From the NCBI RefSeq assembly GCF_947495825.1, contig NZ_CANMAH010000003.1:62001-126000 (forward strand): a DNA stretch of 64,000 nt. The letters run 5' to 3'. Both the position numbers and the translations under genes were made by a program. The notes under the pieces are model-generated. The model did no database searches, was not told where the DNA came from, and was given only the letters and a program-made list of their open reading frames with translations. Shown here in pieces: positions 8,747-18,113 of this stretch; position 1 is the first letter of the stretch; the number at the start of each line of letters is the position of its first letter. The stretch comes from an uncultured Psychrobacter sp. (GTDB lineage Bacteria > Pseudomonadota > Gammaproteobacteria > Pseudomonadales > Moraxellaceae).

Positions 8747-9247
8747 ATGAAACTTTCTACCAAAGTTGAAGAATTGACCAATATTATCGCTCCTGCAGTA
8801 GCAGCATGTGACGTGGCTTTGTGGGGCGTAGAGTTTGTACCACAAGGACGTCGCTCATTATTACGTATTTATATTGAGTCATTACCAGAAGAGCAAGCAC
8901 AAGATAAACAGGTAACTATTGAGGACTGTGCAGCAGTTAATCATCAAGTGAGTGGTATTCTTGAAGTACATGATCCTATTGCTGGTGAGTATATTTTAGA
9001 AGTGTCATCGCCTGGGTTTGATCGTGCGTTCTTCTCAGAAGAGCAAATGCGAGACTATATTGGTCAAACAGTTAGCTTACGTTTGATCCAAGCGATAGGA
9101 CAAGGTGACAAAAAACGACGAAAAGTAACAGGTAACTTAGATAATATGGGTACGACCTCATTGAATCTTACTGCTACTGATAACGAACAGTTTGAAATTG
9201 CTTTTAGTAATATTGATAAAGCGAATCTTGTTTTTGAAGATATTTAG
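8747..9247 (+). CDS. rimP: Ribosome maturation factor RimP
   Basis: A 166-residue cytoplasmic assembly factor needed for maturation of the 30S subunit. It shows the family layout: an N-terminal alpha/beta domain with LWGVEFVPQGRRSLLRIYIE (about residues 25-44), a central IEDCAAVNHQVSGILEV stretch (about 60-76) and the hallmark YILEVSSPGFDRAF (about 84-97). An SH3-like C-terminal domain follows. Length is normal for the family. It precedes nusA, separated by 148 bases. The ATG at 8747 has only a distant purine run (AGGAAA), so initiation may be weak. Confidence 0.94.
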   Translation: MKLSTKVEELTNIIAPAVAACDVALWGVEFVPQGRRSLLRIYIESLPEEQAQDKQVTIEDCAAVNHQVSGILEVHDPIAGEYILEVSSPGFDRAFFSEEQMRDYIGQTVSLRLIQAIGQGDKKRRKVTGNLDNMGTTSLNLTATDNEQFEIAFSNIDKANLVFEDI

Positions 9248-9395
9248 TGTTGCAGCAAAATTCAAATATCACTGTTGATAACTGCGCCTAATAATCATAG
9301 ATTGTTCAAAACGTTAAATAACGTATGGTTTACTTTAGCAACATAACGCCAATACACAAATTATAAAATTTAAGTAAGTATAGGACTGGTATAGC

Positions 9396-10880
9396 ATGAG
9401 TCGTGAAATCTTAACGGTAGTCGAAACCGTCAGTAATGAAAAAGGCCTAAACCCTGAAGATATATTTGAAGCTATAGAAGACGCTTTAGTAGTATCGACT
9501 AAGAAAAAAGTATATACCGAACAGCCTGAAGTGGCAGTACGAGTGGCTATTGATCGTACTACTGGTGATTATGATACTTATCGTTATTGGACTGTAGTTG
9601 CAGACGAAGATCATGAAATGCCAGCTTGCCAGCTTGCTATTACTGACCTCGATCAAGAAGAGTGGTCAATCGGAGATATAAAAGAAGAGCAGATTGAGTC
9701 GATCGAATTTGGACGTATTGCAGCTACTCAAGCAAAGCAGGTTATTATCCAAAAGATTCGTGAAGCTGAGCGTGCGTTAGTAGCAGATGCTTTTGAGCCA
9801 CGTATCGGTGAGATGATGTACGGTGAAGTCAAAAAGCAGACGCGTGACGGCTATATTATCGATTTGGGCGACAATGCAGAAGGGTATTTAGCGCGTGATC
9901 ATATGTTGCCACGTGAGCAATTACGTGTTAAATCTCGCATCAATGCCATTTTGTATCACGTAAATCGTGAAAATCGTGGTGCACAGTTATTATTGTCGCG
10001 TACGCATCCTGAGATGCTCTCAGCGTTGATGCAAAAAGAAGTACCTGAGATTGCTGAGCAAATTATCGAAATTCGTAATGTCGCTCGTCTGCCGGGTACT
10101 CGTGCTAAAATATCTGTCAAAACCAATGATCATCGTATTGATCCAGTGGGTGCTTGTATTGGTATGCGTGGCACACGTATTCAGGCAGTACAGCAAGAGC
10201 TTGATGGAGAACGTATCGATGTCGTGGTATGGTCCGATGATCCTGCCCAATACATTATTAGTGCGCTTGAGCCCGCTGACGTCAGTAGTATCATCCTAGA
10301 TGAAGACACTCAAACAGCAGATATTATCTTTAGTACCAATGATCAGCTTGCACGTGCCATCGGTTCACAAGGACAAAACGTACGTTTAGCTTCAGAGTTG
10401 ACTGGTTATAAGTTGAACATGATGCTAGAAGCAGAGTATCAACAACGTCAGGAAAACGAGAGTAAAGCATTTATTGAATTGTTCTATGATCGTTTAGAAG
10501 TAGATCAAGATCTTGCCCAAGCTTTGGTTGATATAGGCTTTACTAGTATTGAAGAAGTAGCGTATGTACCAGTCGAGACTTTTTATGATATCGAAGGGTT
10601 AGACGATGAAGCAATTGACATGATTCAAGAACGTGCTAAAGAAGTAGTCATTGCAGATGAATTATTTAAACAACAAAACATGAAAGAGCCAAGTCAAGAG
10701 CTGCAAGATCTTGAAGGTATGACGGTCAGCTGGGCTTACAAAATGGCCCAAAAAGACATTATTACCGTTGACGATCTGGCTGAACAAGCAGTTTTTGATT
10801 TAGAAGATATTGAAGGTTTAGATGCTGAAACAGCAGGTAAGCTTATCATGAAGGCTCGGGAATCTTGGTTCGATGAATAG
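9396..10880 (+). CDS. nusA: Transcription termination/antitermination factor NusA
   Basis: A 494-residue RNA polymerase-associated protein that modulates pausing, termination and rRNA antitermination. Domains in order: an RNA polymerase-binding N-terminal domain (about 1-125), an S1 domain (about 135-200, with GEVKKQTRDGYIIDLGD), KH1 (about 230-280, with GACIGMRGTRIQAV), KH2 (about 300-345, with RAIGSQGQNVRLAS), and two acidic helix-hairpin-helix repeats at the C-terminus (about 365-420 and 440-490). Retention of both C-terminal repeats matches the E. coli form. It lies between rimP and infB, as expected. Confidence 0.97.
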   Translation: MSREILTVVETVSNEKGLNPEDIFEAIEDALVVSTKKKVYTEQPEVAVRVAIDRTTGDYDTYRYWTVVADEDHEMPACQLAITDLDQEEWSIGDIKEEQIESIEFGRIAATQAKQVIIQKIREAERALVADAFEPRIGEMMYGEVKKQTRDGYIIDLGDNAEGYLARDHMLPREQLRVKSRINAILYHVNRENRGAQLLLSRTHPEMLSALMQKEVPEIAEQIIEIRNVARLPGTRAKISVKTNDHRIDPVGACIGMRGTRIQAVQQELDGERIDVVVWSDDPAQYIISALEPADVSSIILDEDTQTADIIFSTNDQLARAIGSQGQNVRLASELTGYKLNMMLEAEYQQRQENESKAFIELFYDRLEVDQDLAQALVDIGFTSIEEVAYVPVETFYDIEGLDDEAIDMIQERAKEVVIADELFKQQNMKEPSQELQDLEGMTVSWAYKMAQKDIITVDDLAEQAVFDLEDIEGLDAETAGKLIMKARESWFDE

Positions 10881-11071
10881 GTGTTAACTGCATATCGCTG
10901 TCTTTTGGTGGTATGCTATTAATAATGAAAGGCTGATAAAAGATTAGTATTTAGTATGCTTATACAATAATTAGTCATATTAAATGACATCTGTATTGGT
11001 CAAAACGCAATCATTTGTAGCCAACAACTGAATTGAACAAATAGCAAATAATAGACAGTAGGTGATAATAA

Positions 11072-13804
11072 ATGGCAGATAAGACCGTCAAAGAACTGGC
11101 AGAAATGGTAGGCAAAACCGTTGGTGCTGTACAACAGCAACTACAGGATGCTGGGCTACCTGCTCGCGGGGAGGATGACTCAGTCACCGAACTTGAGCAA
11201 GAAAAATTGGTGACGTATTTAAAACAAAGTCATGGACAGCAGGAGAAGCGTCGTATTAGCCTTAAATCTAAGACGACCAGTACTGCGCGTGTGACTGGTT
11301 CTTCGGGTAAATCTAAGAGCATCAACGTTGAAGTACGTAAAAAGAAAGTGTTTGATAAGCCAAATCCAGAAAAAATGGCGGAAGAGTTGGCTGCACGTGA
11401 ACAAGCGATGATTGAAGCACAAGCCCGCGCTGCTAAAGAAGCAGAAGAACGCGAAGCGACTAAGAAAAAAGCAGAAGAGCGTCAAGCAGCTACCCTTGCT
11501 GCTATGCGAGCAAGTCTTGGTTCGAGTAAAAGCTCTGACGGCAAAAACGAAGAGGTTTCTACCTCAGTCGTAGTCAAAAAAGGTGGTAAAGCCGCTGTTG
11601 AAGTCAAACCTAAAGAAAAAGAGAAAGAGAAGAAAAAGGCCGCTACTACCAAGCCAAAAACTGAAACAGCTGCTGAACGTAAAGCTCGCGAAGCACGTGA
11701 GAAAGAAGAAGAACGTCTGCGTCAGATCGAGAGCGAAACTCGTCGCGCCCAAGCAGAAGAAGCTCAAAAACGTACACTTGAGCAAATGCGTAAGATGGCT
11801 GGTAAGTACACTGATCGTGATCCTGTTACCGAAGTTCGTAAGGACGAGCCACTGGCTGAAGGTTTGGTTGGTGACGCATTAGAAGAGTCTTTTGAAAAAG
11901 AGCGTCGTGAGATCAAACGAGGAGCGAACAGTACAGGTGCTCGTGGTCGCCGCCGCAAAAATCAAAGCGAACGTGAAATCAAAAATACCAAAAACGGTTT
12001 ACGTTCGTCTCAAGCTGCGCAGCATAAGTTTGAAAAGCCTGTCGAAAAGATTGTCTACGATGTAGAGATTAGCGAACATATTACTGTTGCAGACTTGGCT
12101 CAACGTATGGCAGTTAAAGCTCGCGAAGTCACGAAGCTCCTTATGAAAATGGGTGAGATGGCTCGAGAGTCAGATACGATTGATCAAGCAACAGCCAGTC
12201 TAATCGTTGAAGAGATGGGACACAACCCAGTACCTGTTAGTGATACCAAAGTTGAAGATGATCTTCACGATGCTGTTGACGAGCGTAGTAGTAACGTACA
12301 AGCGCGTCCACCAGTAGTCACTATTATGGGTCACGTTGACCACGGTAAGACATCATTACTTGATAAGATTCGCGAAACGAAAGTTGCCACAGGTGAAGCT
12401 GGCGGTATTACTCAGCATATCGGTGCCTATCACGTAGAAACTGATCGCGGGGTTATTACCTTCCTTGATACTCCAGGCCACGCAGCATTTAGTGCAATGC
12501 GTTCTCGCGGGGCTCAAGCTACTGATATCGTAGTCTTGGTCGTAGCAGCTGATGATGGCATGATGCCGCAAACGGAAGAGGCAATTGACCACGCACGCGC
12601 TGCTGGTACACCTTTGATCGTAGCCATCAACAAAATGGATAAGCCAGGTGCAGATCCTGATCGCGTCCTTAATGAGTTAACTACAAAAGAAGTTGTCTCA
12701 GAAGATTGGGGCGGTGATACGCCAATGGCTCGTATTTCAGCCAAAACAGGTGAAGGCATCGATGATCTTCTAGAATACATTAGCTTACAAGCTGAACTCA
12801 TGGAGCTAGAAGCACCGTTAGATGGTGCTGCCCAAGGTGTGGTCATTGAGTCAAAACTTGAAAAAGGTCGTGGTCCTGTTGTTAGTGTATTGGTCAAAAA
12901 GGGCACACTTAAGCAAGGTGATTTAGTGTTAGCCGGCGAGCACTATGGCAAAGTTCGCGCGATAACTGATGAACAAGGAAAACGCGTTCAATCAGCTGGT
13001 CCTTCTATACCGGTTGAAATCTTAGGCTTACCTGAAACACCAGCAGCTGGTAGCGAGTTCTTAGTCGTGACCGACGAGAAAAAAGCACGTGAAGTAGCAG
13101 ACTTTAGAACCAATCGTGAGCGTGAGCGTCAACTTGAACGTCAAAATGCCATGCGTTTAGAAAGCATGTTCGATCAGATGGAACAAGGCGATGTGTCATT
13201 CTTGAATATTGTACTAAAGACTGATGTTCGTGGTTCACTCGAAGCCTTACTTGCTGCTTTGAATGAGCTTTCAACTGATGAAGTCAAAGTCAGAGTGATT
13301 AGTTCAGGGGTGGGTCCAATCTCTGAGTCTGATGTCACACTTGCAGAGTCAAGTGAAGCCGTATTATTAGGCTTCAACGTTCGTGCCGACGCAACAGCTC
13401 GTCGTAAAGCAGATACGGCTAATATGGATATTCGTTACTACAGCGTTATCTATGGTTTGATTGATGATGTAAAAGCTGCAATGAGTGGATTGCTTGCTCC
13501 TGAACATCGCGAGAAGATTCTTGGTATTGCTGAAGTTCGTGAAGTATTCCGTTCTAGCAAATTCGGTGCTGCTGCTGGTTGTATGGTGGTTGAAGGGACT
13601 ATTTATCGTAATAAGCCAATTCGCGTATTACGTGATGACAAAGTCATCTTCACTGGACAATTACAGTCACTACGTCGTTACAAAGAAGACGTTAATGAAG
13701 TACGTACTGGTATGGAATGTGGCCTTGCCGTTCGTGGTTACGATGTCGAAGCGGGTGATAAGATTGAAGTCTTTGAAATTCAACAGTTCGAACGTACAAT
13801 TTAA
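11072..13804 (+). CDS. infB: Translation initiation factor IF-2
   Basis: A 910-residue GTPase that brings fMet-tRNA to the 30S subunit and promotes 50S joining. A small IF2-N domain ([15 protein letters not shown], about residues 5-19) leads into a long Lys/Glu/Ala-rich charged linker (about 50-310), then a second IF2-N-like fold. The G domain follows with GHVDHGKT (about 419-426), DTPGHAAF and NKMDKP, then domains II, III and the fMet-tRNA-binding C2 domain ending in [15 protein letters not shown]. The charged linker is the low-complexity part and explains spurious open frames on the other strand. TAGGTGA precedes the ATG. A terminator follows. Confidence 0.97.
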   Translation: MADKTVKELAEMVGKTVGAVQQQLQDAGLPARGEDDSVTELEQEKLVTYLKQSHGQQEKRRISLKSKTTSTARVTGSSGKSKSINVEVRKKKVFDKPNPEKMAEELAAREQAMIEAQARAAKEAEEREATKKKAEERQAATLAAMRASLGSSKSSDGKNEEVSTSVVVKKGGKAAVEVKPKEKEKEKKKAATTKPKTETAAERKAREAREKEEERLRQIESETRRAQAEEAQKRTLEQMRKMAGKYTDRDPVTEVRKDEPLAEGLVGDALEESFEKERREIKRGANSTGARGRRRKNQSEREIKNTKNGLRSSQAAQHKFEKPVEKIVYDVEISEHITVADLAQRMAVKAREVTKLLMKMGEMARESDTIDQATASLIVEEMGHNPVPVSDTKVEDDLHDAVDERSSNVQARPPVVTIMGHVDHGKTSLLDKIRETKVATGEAGGITQHIGAYHVETDRGVITFLDTPGHAAFSAMRSRGAQATDIVVLVVAADDGMMPQTEEAIDHARAAGTPLIVAINKMDKPGADPDRVLNELTTKEVVSEDWGGDTPMARISAKTGEGIDDLLEYISLQAELMELEAPLDGAAQGVVIESKLEKGRGPVVSVLVKKGTLKQGDLVLAGEHYGKVRAITDEQGKRVQSAGPSIPVEILGLPETPAAGSEFLVVTDEKKAREVADFRTNRERERQLERQNAMRLESMFDQMEQGDVSFLNIVLKTDVRGSLEALLAALNELSTDEVKVRVISSGVGPISESDVTLAESSEAVLLGFNVRADATARRKADTANMDIRYYSVIYGLIDDVKAAMSGLLAPEHREKILGIAEVREVFRSSKFGAAAGCMVVEGTIYRNKPIRVLRDDKVIFTGQLQSLRRYKEDVNEVRTGMECGLAVRGYDVEAGDKIEVFEIQQFERTI

Positions 13805-13858
13805 CCATATTGTATTTTCATTCAGTAAATTTTAGAGTATTGATATAATGATGTATTT

Positions 13859-13892
13859 AGGTCTAACAGGGTTATCCTGGTAGGCCTTTTTT
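13859..13892 (+). terminator. Terminator-like hairpin between infB and rbfA
   Basis: A 12-pair stem with one mismatch (AGGTCTAACAGG against CCTGGTAGGCCT), a 5-base loop and a T run, 54 bases after the infB stop. It would lower rbfA-truB transcription relative to infB. Confidence 0.75.
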
Positions 13893-13951
13893 ATCGTATA
13901 TTTCTGCTCCTAAAAGCCATTACTAAATTAGTTTTAAAATAGGATAATAAA

Positions 13952-14341
13952 ATGAATCAACGTCTACAACGCTTATCAGATCAGATACAGCGTGAGCTTG
14001 CAGTGCTTATTCGGGATGAGGTTAATGATCCACGTCTGACAGGTTTTGTAACTATTTCTAGTGTCAAAGTAAGTCCAGACTTGGGTTATGCTGATGTCTA
14101 CGTCACTATTATGGAGCCTGAGCTCAACGACGCCATGACTAAAACCAATCATGAGCAAAGCATAGAAGTTCTTAACAAAGCGGCAGGATTTTTACGTACT
14201 GAGCTTAGCCATAGTTTAAAAACACGTACTACGCCACGTTTGCGTTTTCATTATGATGAAGTAACTGCGCGTGGCAATTACATGATGGACTTGATTAATC
14301 AAGCCGTCAGTAAAACTGAACAAAACGAGAATGACGAGTAA
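13952..14341 (+). CDS. rbfA: 30S ribosome-binding factor RbfA
   Basis: A 129-residue KH-like protein that binds the 30S subunit near the 5' helix of 16S rRNA during late maturation and cold adaptation. Family features are the N-terminal helix with QIQRELAVLIRDEVNDPRL (about 11-29), the strand VTISSVKVSPDLGYADVYV (about 33-51) and RTTPRLRFHYDE near residue 91. AGGATAATAAA precedes the ATG. Only 9 bases separate it from truB, so the two are co-transcribed. Confidence 0.95.
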   Translation: MNQRLQRLSDQIQRELAVLIRDEVNDPRLTGFVTISSVKVSPDLGYADVYVTIMEPELNDAMTKTNHEQSIEVLNKAAGFLRTELSHSLKTRTTPRLRFHYDEVTARGNYMMDLINQAVSKTEQNENDE

Positions 14342-14350
14342 GCCAATATT

Positions 14351-15397
14351 ATGTCTATTCCGCCTAAGCAAACTGATAAGGTAAAAGTCTCAGGGGTTAT
14401 CTTAATCGATAAGCCTTATGGTATGACATCACAGCAAGTGGTATCAAAAGTAAAATATCTTTTTAAATCACCAAACCATAATAGTAAAAAAGCGGGACAT
14501 ACTGGTACGCTTGATCCCATGGCAACTGGTTTGTTACCTGTCTGTCTGGGTGAAGCTACAAAATTTAGCCACTATCAATTGGATGCGGATAAAACTTATC
14601 AAGCGACTATTTTACTTGGCAGTCAGACTGATACCGGTGATGCAGAGGGCCAAGTTGTTAAGACGATGTCTGTCCCAAAGTTTGATGAGGCAAAGTTAGA
14701 AAAAATCGCACAGCAATTTTTGGGCGCTCAGCAGCAAATACCACCGATGTATTCTGCGCTAAAAAAAGATGGCAAAAAACTTTATGAATATGCACGGGCT
14801 GGTATCGAAGTAGAGCGTTCACCAAGAGATATTGTAATCAAGGCTATTGACTTAAAAGCACTTGATAATGAAAAAATACAGTTGATAGTTACTTGTACTA
14901 AAGGCACTTACGTACGCGTGCTTGGTGAAGATATTGCTAATGCAATGGGGACATTAGGGCATCTGTCAGCACTGCGGCGATTAAAAGTCGGCAAGTTTGA
15001 TATTGATAATGCAGTTACCCTGCCGGCACTAGAAGCACAAGCGTTGGATAGTCGCCAAGCACAGTTGATGCCAGTGGATGCATGCATCGATATAAATATG
15101 ACGCTGATGCTGACAGCTGAGCAATGTAAACGCATCCATATGGGACAACGCTTAAACGTATCTGCACAATTGACAGATGAGCTTAGGGGCTATATTTCAG
15201 ACAAAGTTAGTAACGAGCTGTCATTTAATATCGATAAAGTTACTCACAAGGAATCTGATGACTCTGTCAATACGCAACTATCAGAGCATGAGATACCGAT
15301 AGATATTCGTTTAATAAATGAGCAAGGTCAATTCTTGGGTTTAGGCGCTGTTAGCCTTAATGGGCGCTTGCAGCCAAAGAAGTTAATTCAACGTTAA
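14351..15397 (+). CDS. truB: tRNA pseudouridine(55) synthase TruB
   Basis: A 348-residue enzyme that makes pseudouridine 55 in the T loop of tRNAs. The catalytic Asp lies in HTGTLDPMATGLLP (about residues 52-65), preceded by GVILIDKPYGMTSQ, and KGTYVRVLGEDIAN (about 185-198) is the second family motif. It is longer than E. coli TruB (314). The extra residues (about 275-320, a polar Asp/Ser-rich stretch) interrupt the C-terminal PUA-like domain, which resumes at IRLINEQGQFLGLGAV. Last gene of the block before a strong terminator. Confidence 0.95.
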   Translation: MSIPPKQTDKVKVSGVILIDKPYGMTSQQVVSKVKYLFKSPNHNSKKAGHTGTLDPMATGLLPVCLGEATKFSHYQLDADKTYQATILLGSQTDTGDAEGQVVKTMSVPKFDEAKLEKIAQQFLGAQQQIPPMYSALKKDGKKLYEYARAGIEVERSPRDIVIKAIDLKALDNEKIQLIVTCTKGTYVRVLGEDIANAMGTLGHLSALRRLKVGKFDIDNAVTLPALEAQALDSRQAQLMPVDACIDINMTLMLTAEQCKRIHMGQRLNVSAQLTDELRGYISDKVSNELSFNIDKVTHKESDDSVNTQLSEHEIPIDIRLINEQGQFLGLGAVSLNGRLQPKKLIQR

Positions 15398-15811
15398 TGT
15401 TACTTTTCTAAAGTACTTCATAGATAATCATTGAATGACTTACTAACAGTTTACACTAATCACATATCGTCACATTTTATTGCAGGTTTCGCCTATGGTG
15501 AAACCTGTTTTTTTTGTACATTGATTAAGTCAGCTAGGGAAGGTGAGACGGCTTAATAATTAAAATTATAAACTGAAGGATAACAATAAAAATTCAAACC
15601 AATAATAAAAAAGGACGATAGAAGACGCTTTTTACAAGGAACATAATAAAAAATATTTTCAACAAGAAACGTTTTACCAGTAAAGCGTCAGAGCTGATTA
15701 AAATTATCAGATACTCAATAACAACAAGTATTTAATAATAAATAGTTAGGAAATTATGGTTAATAGCCAATTCGCTTGTATAAACTCACAATTATTAAGA
15801 TAAGGAATAGT
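15398..15811 (+). other. Intergenic region truB to DJ-1 gene
   Basis: A 414-base AT-rich gap. It contains the truB terminator (15483-15515) and, after it, presumably the promoter of the DJ-1 gene. I see no other element. Confidence 0.5.
15483..15515 (+). terminator. Rho-independent terminator after truB
   Basis: An 11-pair stem (CAGGTTTCGCC against GGTGAAACCTG, one G-T), a 3-base loop, then a run of eight or more T. Confidence 0.92.
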
Positions 15812-16336
15812 ATGAAAACCATCGCTTTTTTACTACATAACAATTTTGAGCAAGCTGAGTATGAAGACGTCAATAACCAATTAAAAGAGAAAGGTTATAA
15901 AACGATCTTGATTACAACTAACAAAGATAAAGAAGTTCAAGCCATGAATCAGGACGTCAATAAAGGCGATACTTTTACTGCTGATATTTTCGTCAATGAG
16001 GCAAAAGCTGATGAATACGATGCTTTAGTGCTGCCAGGTGGGACTGTAAACGCGGATACTATCCGCGGCAATAAAGAAGCTCACAGTATTATCAATGCTG
16101 TGTATGAGGCAGGAAAGCCATTAGCAGTCATTTGCCATGCGCCTTGGGTACTTATTAATACTGGCATCGCAAAGGGAAAAAACCTAACCGCTTATCATTC
16201 ATTGCAAACAGATTTAGAAAATGCTGGTGCAAATTTTATCGATGAAACGGTACAAGTAGATGGTAATTTAATTACTTCTCGTAATCCAGATGACATTGAT
16301 AACTTCGTTGAAGCTATTGATAAAGCATTATCTTAA
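15812..16336 (+). CDS. DJ-1/PfpI family protein (class I glutamine amidotransferase-like)
   Basis: A 174-residue flavodoxin-like protein of the DJ-1/PfpI superfamily, closest in layout to PfpI/YhbO/YraA. Relatives are stress proteins with reported glyoxalase, deglycase or protease activity; the true substrate is disputed. Seen: the acidic active-site residue region NFEQAEYED (about 11-19), the nucleophile elbow AVICHAPWVLI with Cys and His adjacent (Cys about residue 106), and the C-terminal ITSRNPDDIDNF stretch typical of PfpI. The longest frame starts at 15776, but the ATG at 15812 has AAGGAA upstream and begins at the conserved MKTIAFLL strand. It sits between truB and rpsO, a place where E. 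coli has nothing, together with two tiny acidic proteins. Confidence 0.88.
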   Translation: MKTIAFLLHNNFEQAEYEDVNNQLKEKGYKTILITTNKDKEVQAMNQDVNKGDTFTADIFVNEAKADEYDALVLPGGTVNADTIRGNKEAHSIINAVYEAGKPLAVICHAPWVLINTGIAKGKNLTAYHSLQTDLENAGANFIDETVQVDGNLITSRNPDDIDNFVEAIDKALS

Positions 16337-16412
16337 TCGATTAACTACTTTAGAAAATAGACAGTAAGCATTTTTGTTTAAAACTAAAATTACATTAACT
16401 AAGGAGACTATT

Positions 16413-16574
16413 ATGGCCAATCCTAATCCAAACGATACCAAAATTGAACAACAACGTTCTGAGTCAGCAACTGCAGCACTTAAGAGCCAAACTGAAGACA
16501 ATCATACTGAGGATACTGAAGCTGCAGCAGATCGTATTGCAGATAACTTAGAAAATGCTAAAGATGATAACTAG
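16413..16574 (+). CDS. Small acidic hydrophilic protein (53 aa)
   Basis: A 53-residue protein with no membrane segment or cysteine and almost no large hydrophobic residues, rich in Asn, Asp, Glu, Ala and Gln. It looks intrinsically disordered. AAGGAG lies about 6 bases before the ATG, and codon use resembles the neighbours, so it is very probably translated. It is 76 bases after the DJ-1 gene and 106 bases before a second protein of the same kind. I do not recognise a family. Its composition recalls small stress-induced hydrophilic proteins, but that is only a resemblance. Confidence 0.7.
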   Translation: MANPNPNDTKIEQQRSESATAALKSQTEDNHTEDTEAAADRIADNLENAKDDN

Positions 16575-16680
16575 AGCTTTTTGTAGCTCAATATAGCGTT
16601 GTTAAATGAATTCTGCACCATGAGTATTAACCAAGCGATGGTTAGTACTCATTATTATTAAATGGTTTAAGGGAGATATC

Positions 16681-16857
16681 ATGAATAAATCAAAGCAAAA
16701 TATGGACAAACAAGAACAGAAAATTGAGAAACTTGCAGAAGACATCAAGCCTAGCGAAGATAATATTCCAGATAGCTTAGCAGAAGCAACGACTGCTCCT
16801 TTAGACGACAATGAGCTTGGTGGTAACGCAACTCAAGACGACACCAAAAATAAATAG
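16681..16857 (+). CDS. Small acidic hydrophilic protein (58 aa)
   Basis: A 58-residue protein read from an ATG with AAGGGAGA about 6 bases upstream. The first 20 residues are a Lys/Gln/Glu-rich predicted helix (MNKSKQNMDKQEQKIEKL); the rest is acidic and Asn/Asp/Thr-rich with no cysteine. Like its 53-residue neighbour it is predicted to be largely disordered. A clear terminator lies 78 bases after the stop, consistent with an expressed unit DJ-1/small/small. Function unknown. Confidence 0.65.
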   Translation: MNKSKQNMDKQEQKIEKLAEDIKPSEDNIPDSLAEATTAPLDDNELGGNATQDDTKNK

Positions 16858-17239
16858 CTAAGAGTAGGTATTTATCTCATTATCCCTAACATCTAGTATG
16901 TTTAATAAGCATTAATTCAATGAAAAACTAATATGAAAAACTGCTGCGAGTTCAGCAGTTTTTTGTTATAATTGCTGCCACATTTATTTAGGATTTTAGA
17001 TAAGCCAACATACTTTGCCTTCATTCTAATTACGGAATTGATTTGTACAGTATATTGTCACTCTAACCTATCTCTAAATAGTTGTTACTATCTACTGAGC
17101 TTATCGTACGCTAGGTCTACTCTAGTAATGCAGGGTTGTCCTGAATGACGATAAAGCTATTTTAGTTATTATTCTAATGCTTTAAAGGTGGCTTAATTCC
17201 AAGTACATCTTTGAGCTTTTAGCATTGCCGGAGATATTT
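16858..17239 (+). other. Intergenic region before rpsO
   Basis: A 382-base gap with the terminator at 16936-16964. The rest is presumably the rpsO promoter and leader; rpsO leaders often carry an autoregulatory structure, but I could not identify one with certainty. Confidence 0.45.
16936..16964 (+). terminator. Rho-independent terminator after the small-protein genes
   Basis: AAAAACTGCTG pairs perfectly with CAGCAGTTTTT around a 6-base loop and ends in a T run. Confidence 0.9.
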
Positions 17240-17506
17240 ATGCTAACCAATACTGATCGCGAACAAATCATTGCTCAATACCAGCGTAGCGAAAACGATA
17301 CGGGTTCACCAGAAGTACAAATTGCTTTATTGAGTGCTCGTATTAACGATTTACAAAACCATTTTAAAGAGCACAAAGCGGATCATCATAGCCGTCGTGG
17401 TCTTATTCGTATGGTTAATACTCGCCGTAAACTACTTGATTATTTAAAAGGCAAAGACCTTGGTCGTTATACAACTGTCATCAAACAGTTGGGTCTACGT
17501 CGTTAA
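17240..17506 (+). CDS. rpsO: 30S ribosomal protein S15
   Basis: An 88-residue primary-binding 30S protein that contacts the 16S rRNA central domain and forms bridge B4 to the 50S subunit. The four-helix S15 pattern is complete: [20 protein letters not shown] (about 20-39), [15 protein letters not shown] (about 41-55) and LLDYLKGKD near residue 70. The longest frame starts at 17225, but the ATG at 17240 gives the normal S15 N-terminus (MLTNTDREQ), with CCGGAG about 6 bases upstream. Confidence 0.97.
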   Translation: MLTNTDREQIIAQYQRSENDTGSPEVQIALLSARINDLQNHFKEHKADHHSRRGLIRMVNTRRKLLDYLKGKDLGRYTTVIKQLGLRR

Positions 17507-17632
17507 TTTAACGTCCATTATATGAATAGCAATTAGGTGAAAAGGTGTGGTTAATTTGCAATATGATTTTAAAACTGCCTTTTAAGTTTTGAGAAAAACA
17601 ATTGATTGTTATTGACATGATATGTAAGTAAT

Positions 17633-17671
17633 AAAAAAGCGGTGTGGAATAGTTTCACGCCGCTTTTTTAT
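17633..17671 (+). terminator. Rho-independent terminator after rpsO
   Basis: AGCGGTGTG pairs with CACGCCGCT (one G-T) around a 9-base loop, extended by A-T pairs and ending in a T run. Confidence 0.9.
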
Positions 17672-17784
17672 GGAAATTTAGTAAAGACCAGACATCATCA
17701 GTATTTGATAGTCCATCTTTTAACCAGAAAAACGTTCAGTTTTGTATTTAATTGGTCAATGCTCATAAATCACTGTAAAATAGT

Positions 17785-17806
17785 GCATTGTGCAATTTTA
17801 CAATGC
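17785..17806 (+). repeat. Hairpin in the pnp leader region
   Basis: GCATTGT and ACAATGC form a 7-pair stem with an 8-base loop. It has no T run, so it is not a terminator. Confidence 0.45.
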
Positions 17807-18113
17807 GTCAAATCACAGTATTTATTCTATAGCCTTTCTCTGAATATTAGTAGGTTGTGTGGCATAATCTACGTAGAGCTGGAAATGTGAAATTGGTGTA
17901 AGTCTCTATCAGAGATTATCATGACCAATGGCTATAAAACCAAATTTGAATAATAAAGAAAATATAGTAGTACCGTTGATAAGTATATGATCCGCAATAG
18001 GATGGCAAATATAATTTATCAGTACATCAAATTACGAAAGAACACTTAATGACCGATATTAGAATGCATATGCAGTTAATATTGTTTTCGTCATTCAACA
18101 TTAGGAAAAATAT

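Larger units (their letters stand above)
17507..18113 (+). other. Intergenic region rpsO to pnp
   Basis: A 607-base AT-rich gap. It has the rpsO terminator (17633-17671) and a further hairpin at 17785-17806. E. coli has an RNase III-cleaved hairpin between rpsO and pnp used in pnp autoregulation; whether the second hairpin plays that part here is only a guess. A frame of 82 codons on the plus strand (17642-17890) has no ribosome site and looks spurious. Confidence 0.5.

Noticed and set aside
13485..13835. A 116-codon plus-strand gene at the end of infB
   Set aside because: Out-of-frame shadow of the conserved IF-2 C-terminal domain.
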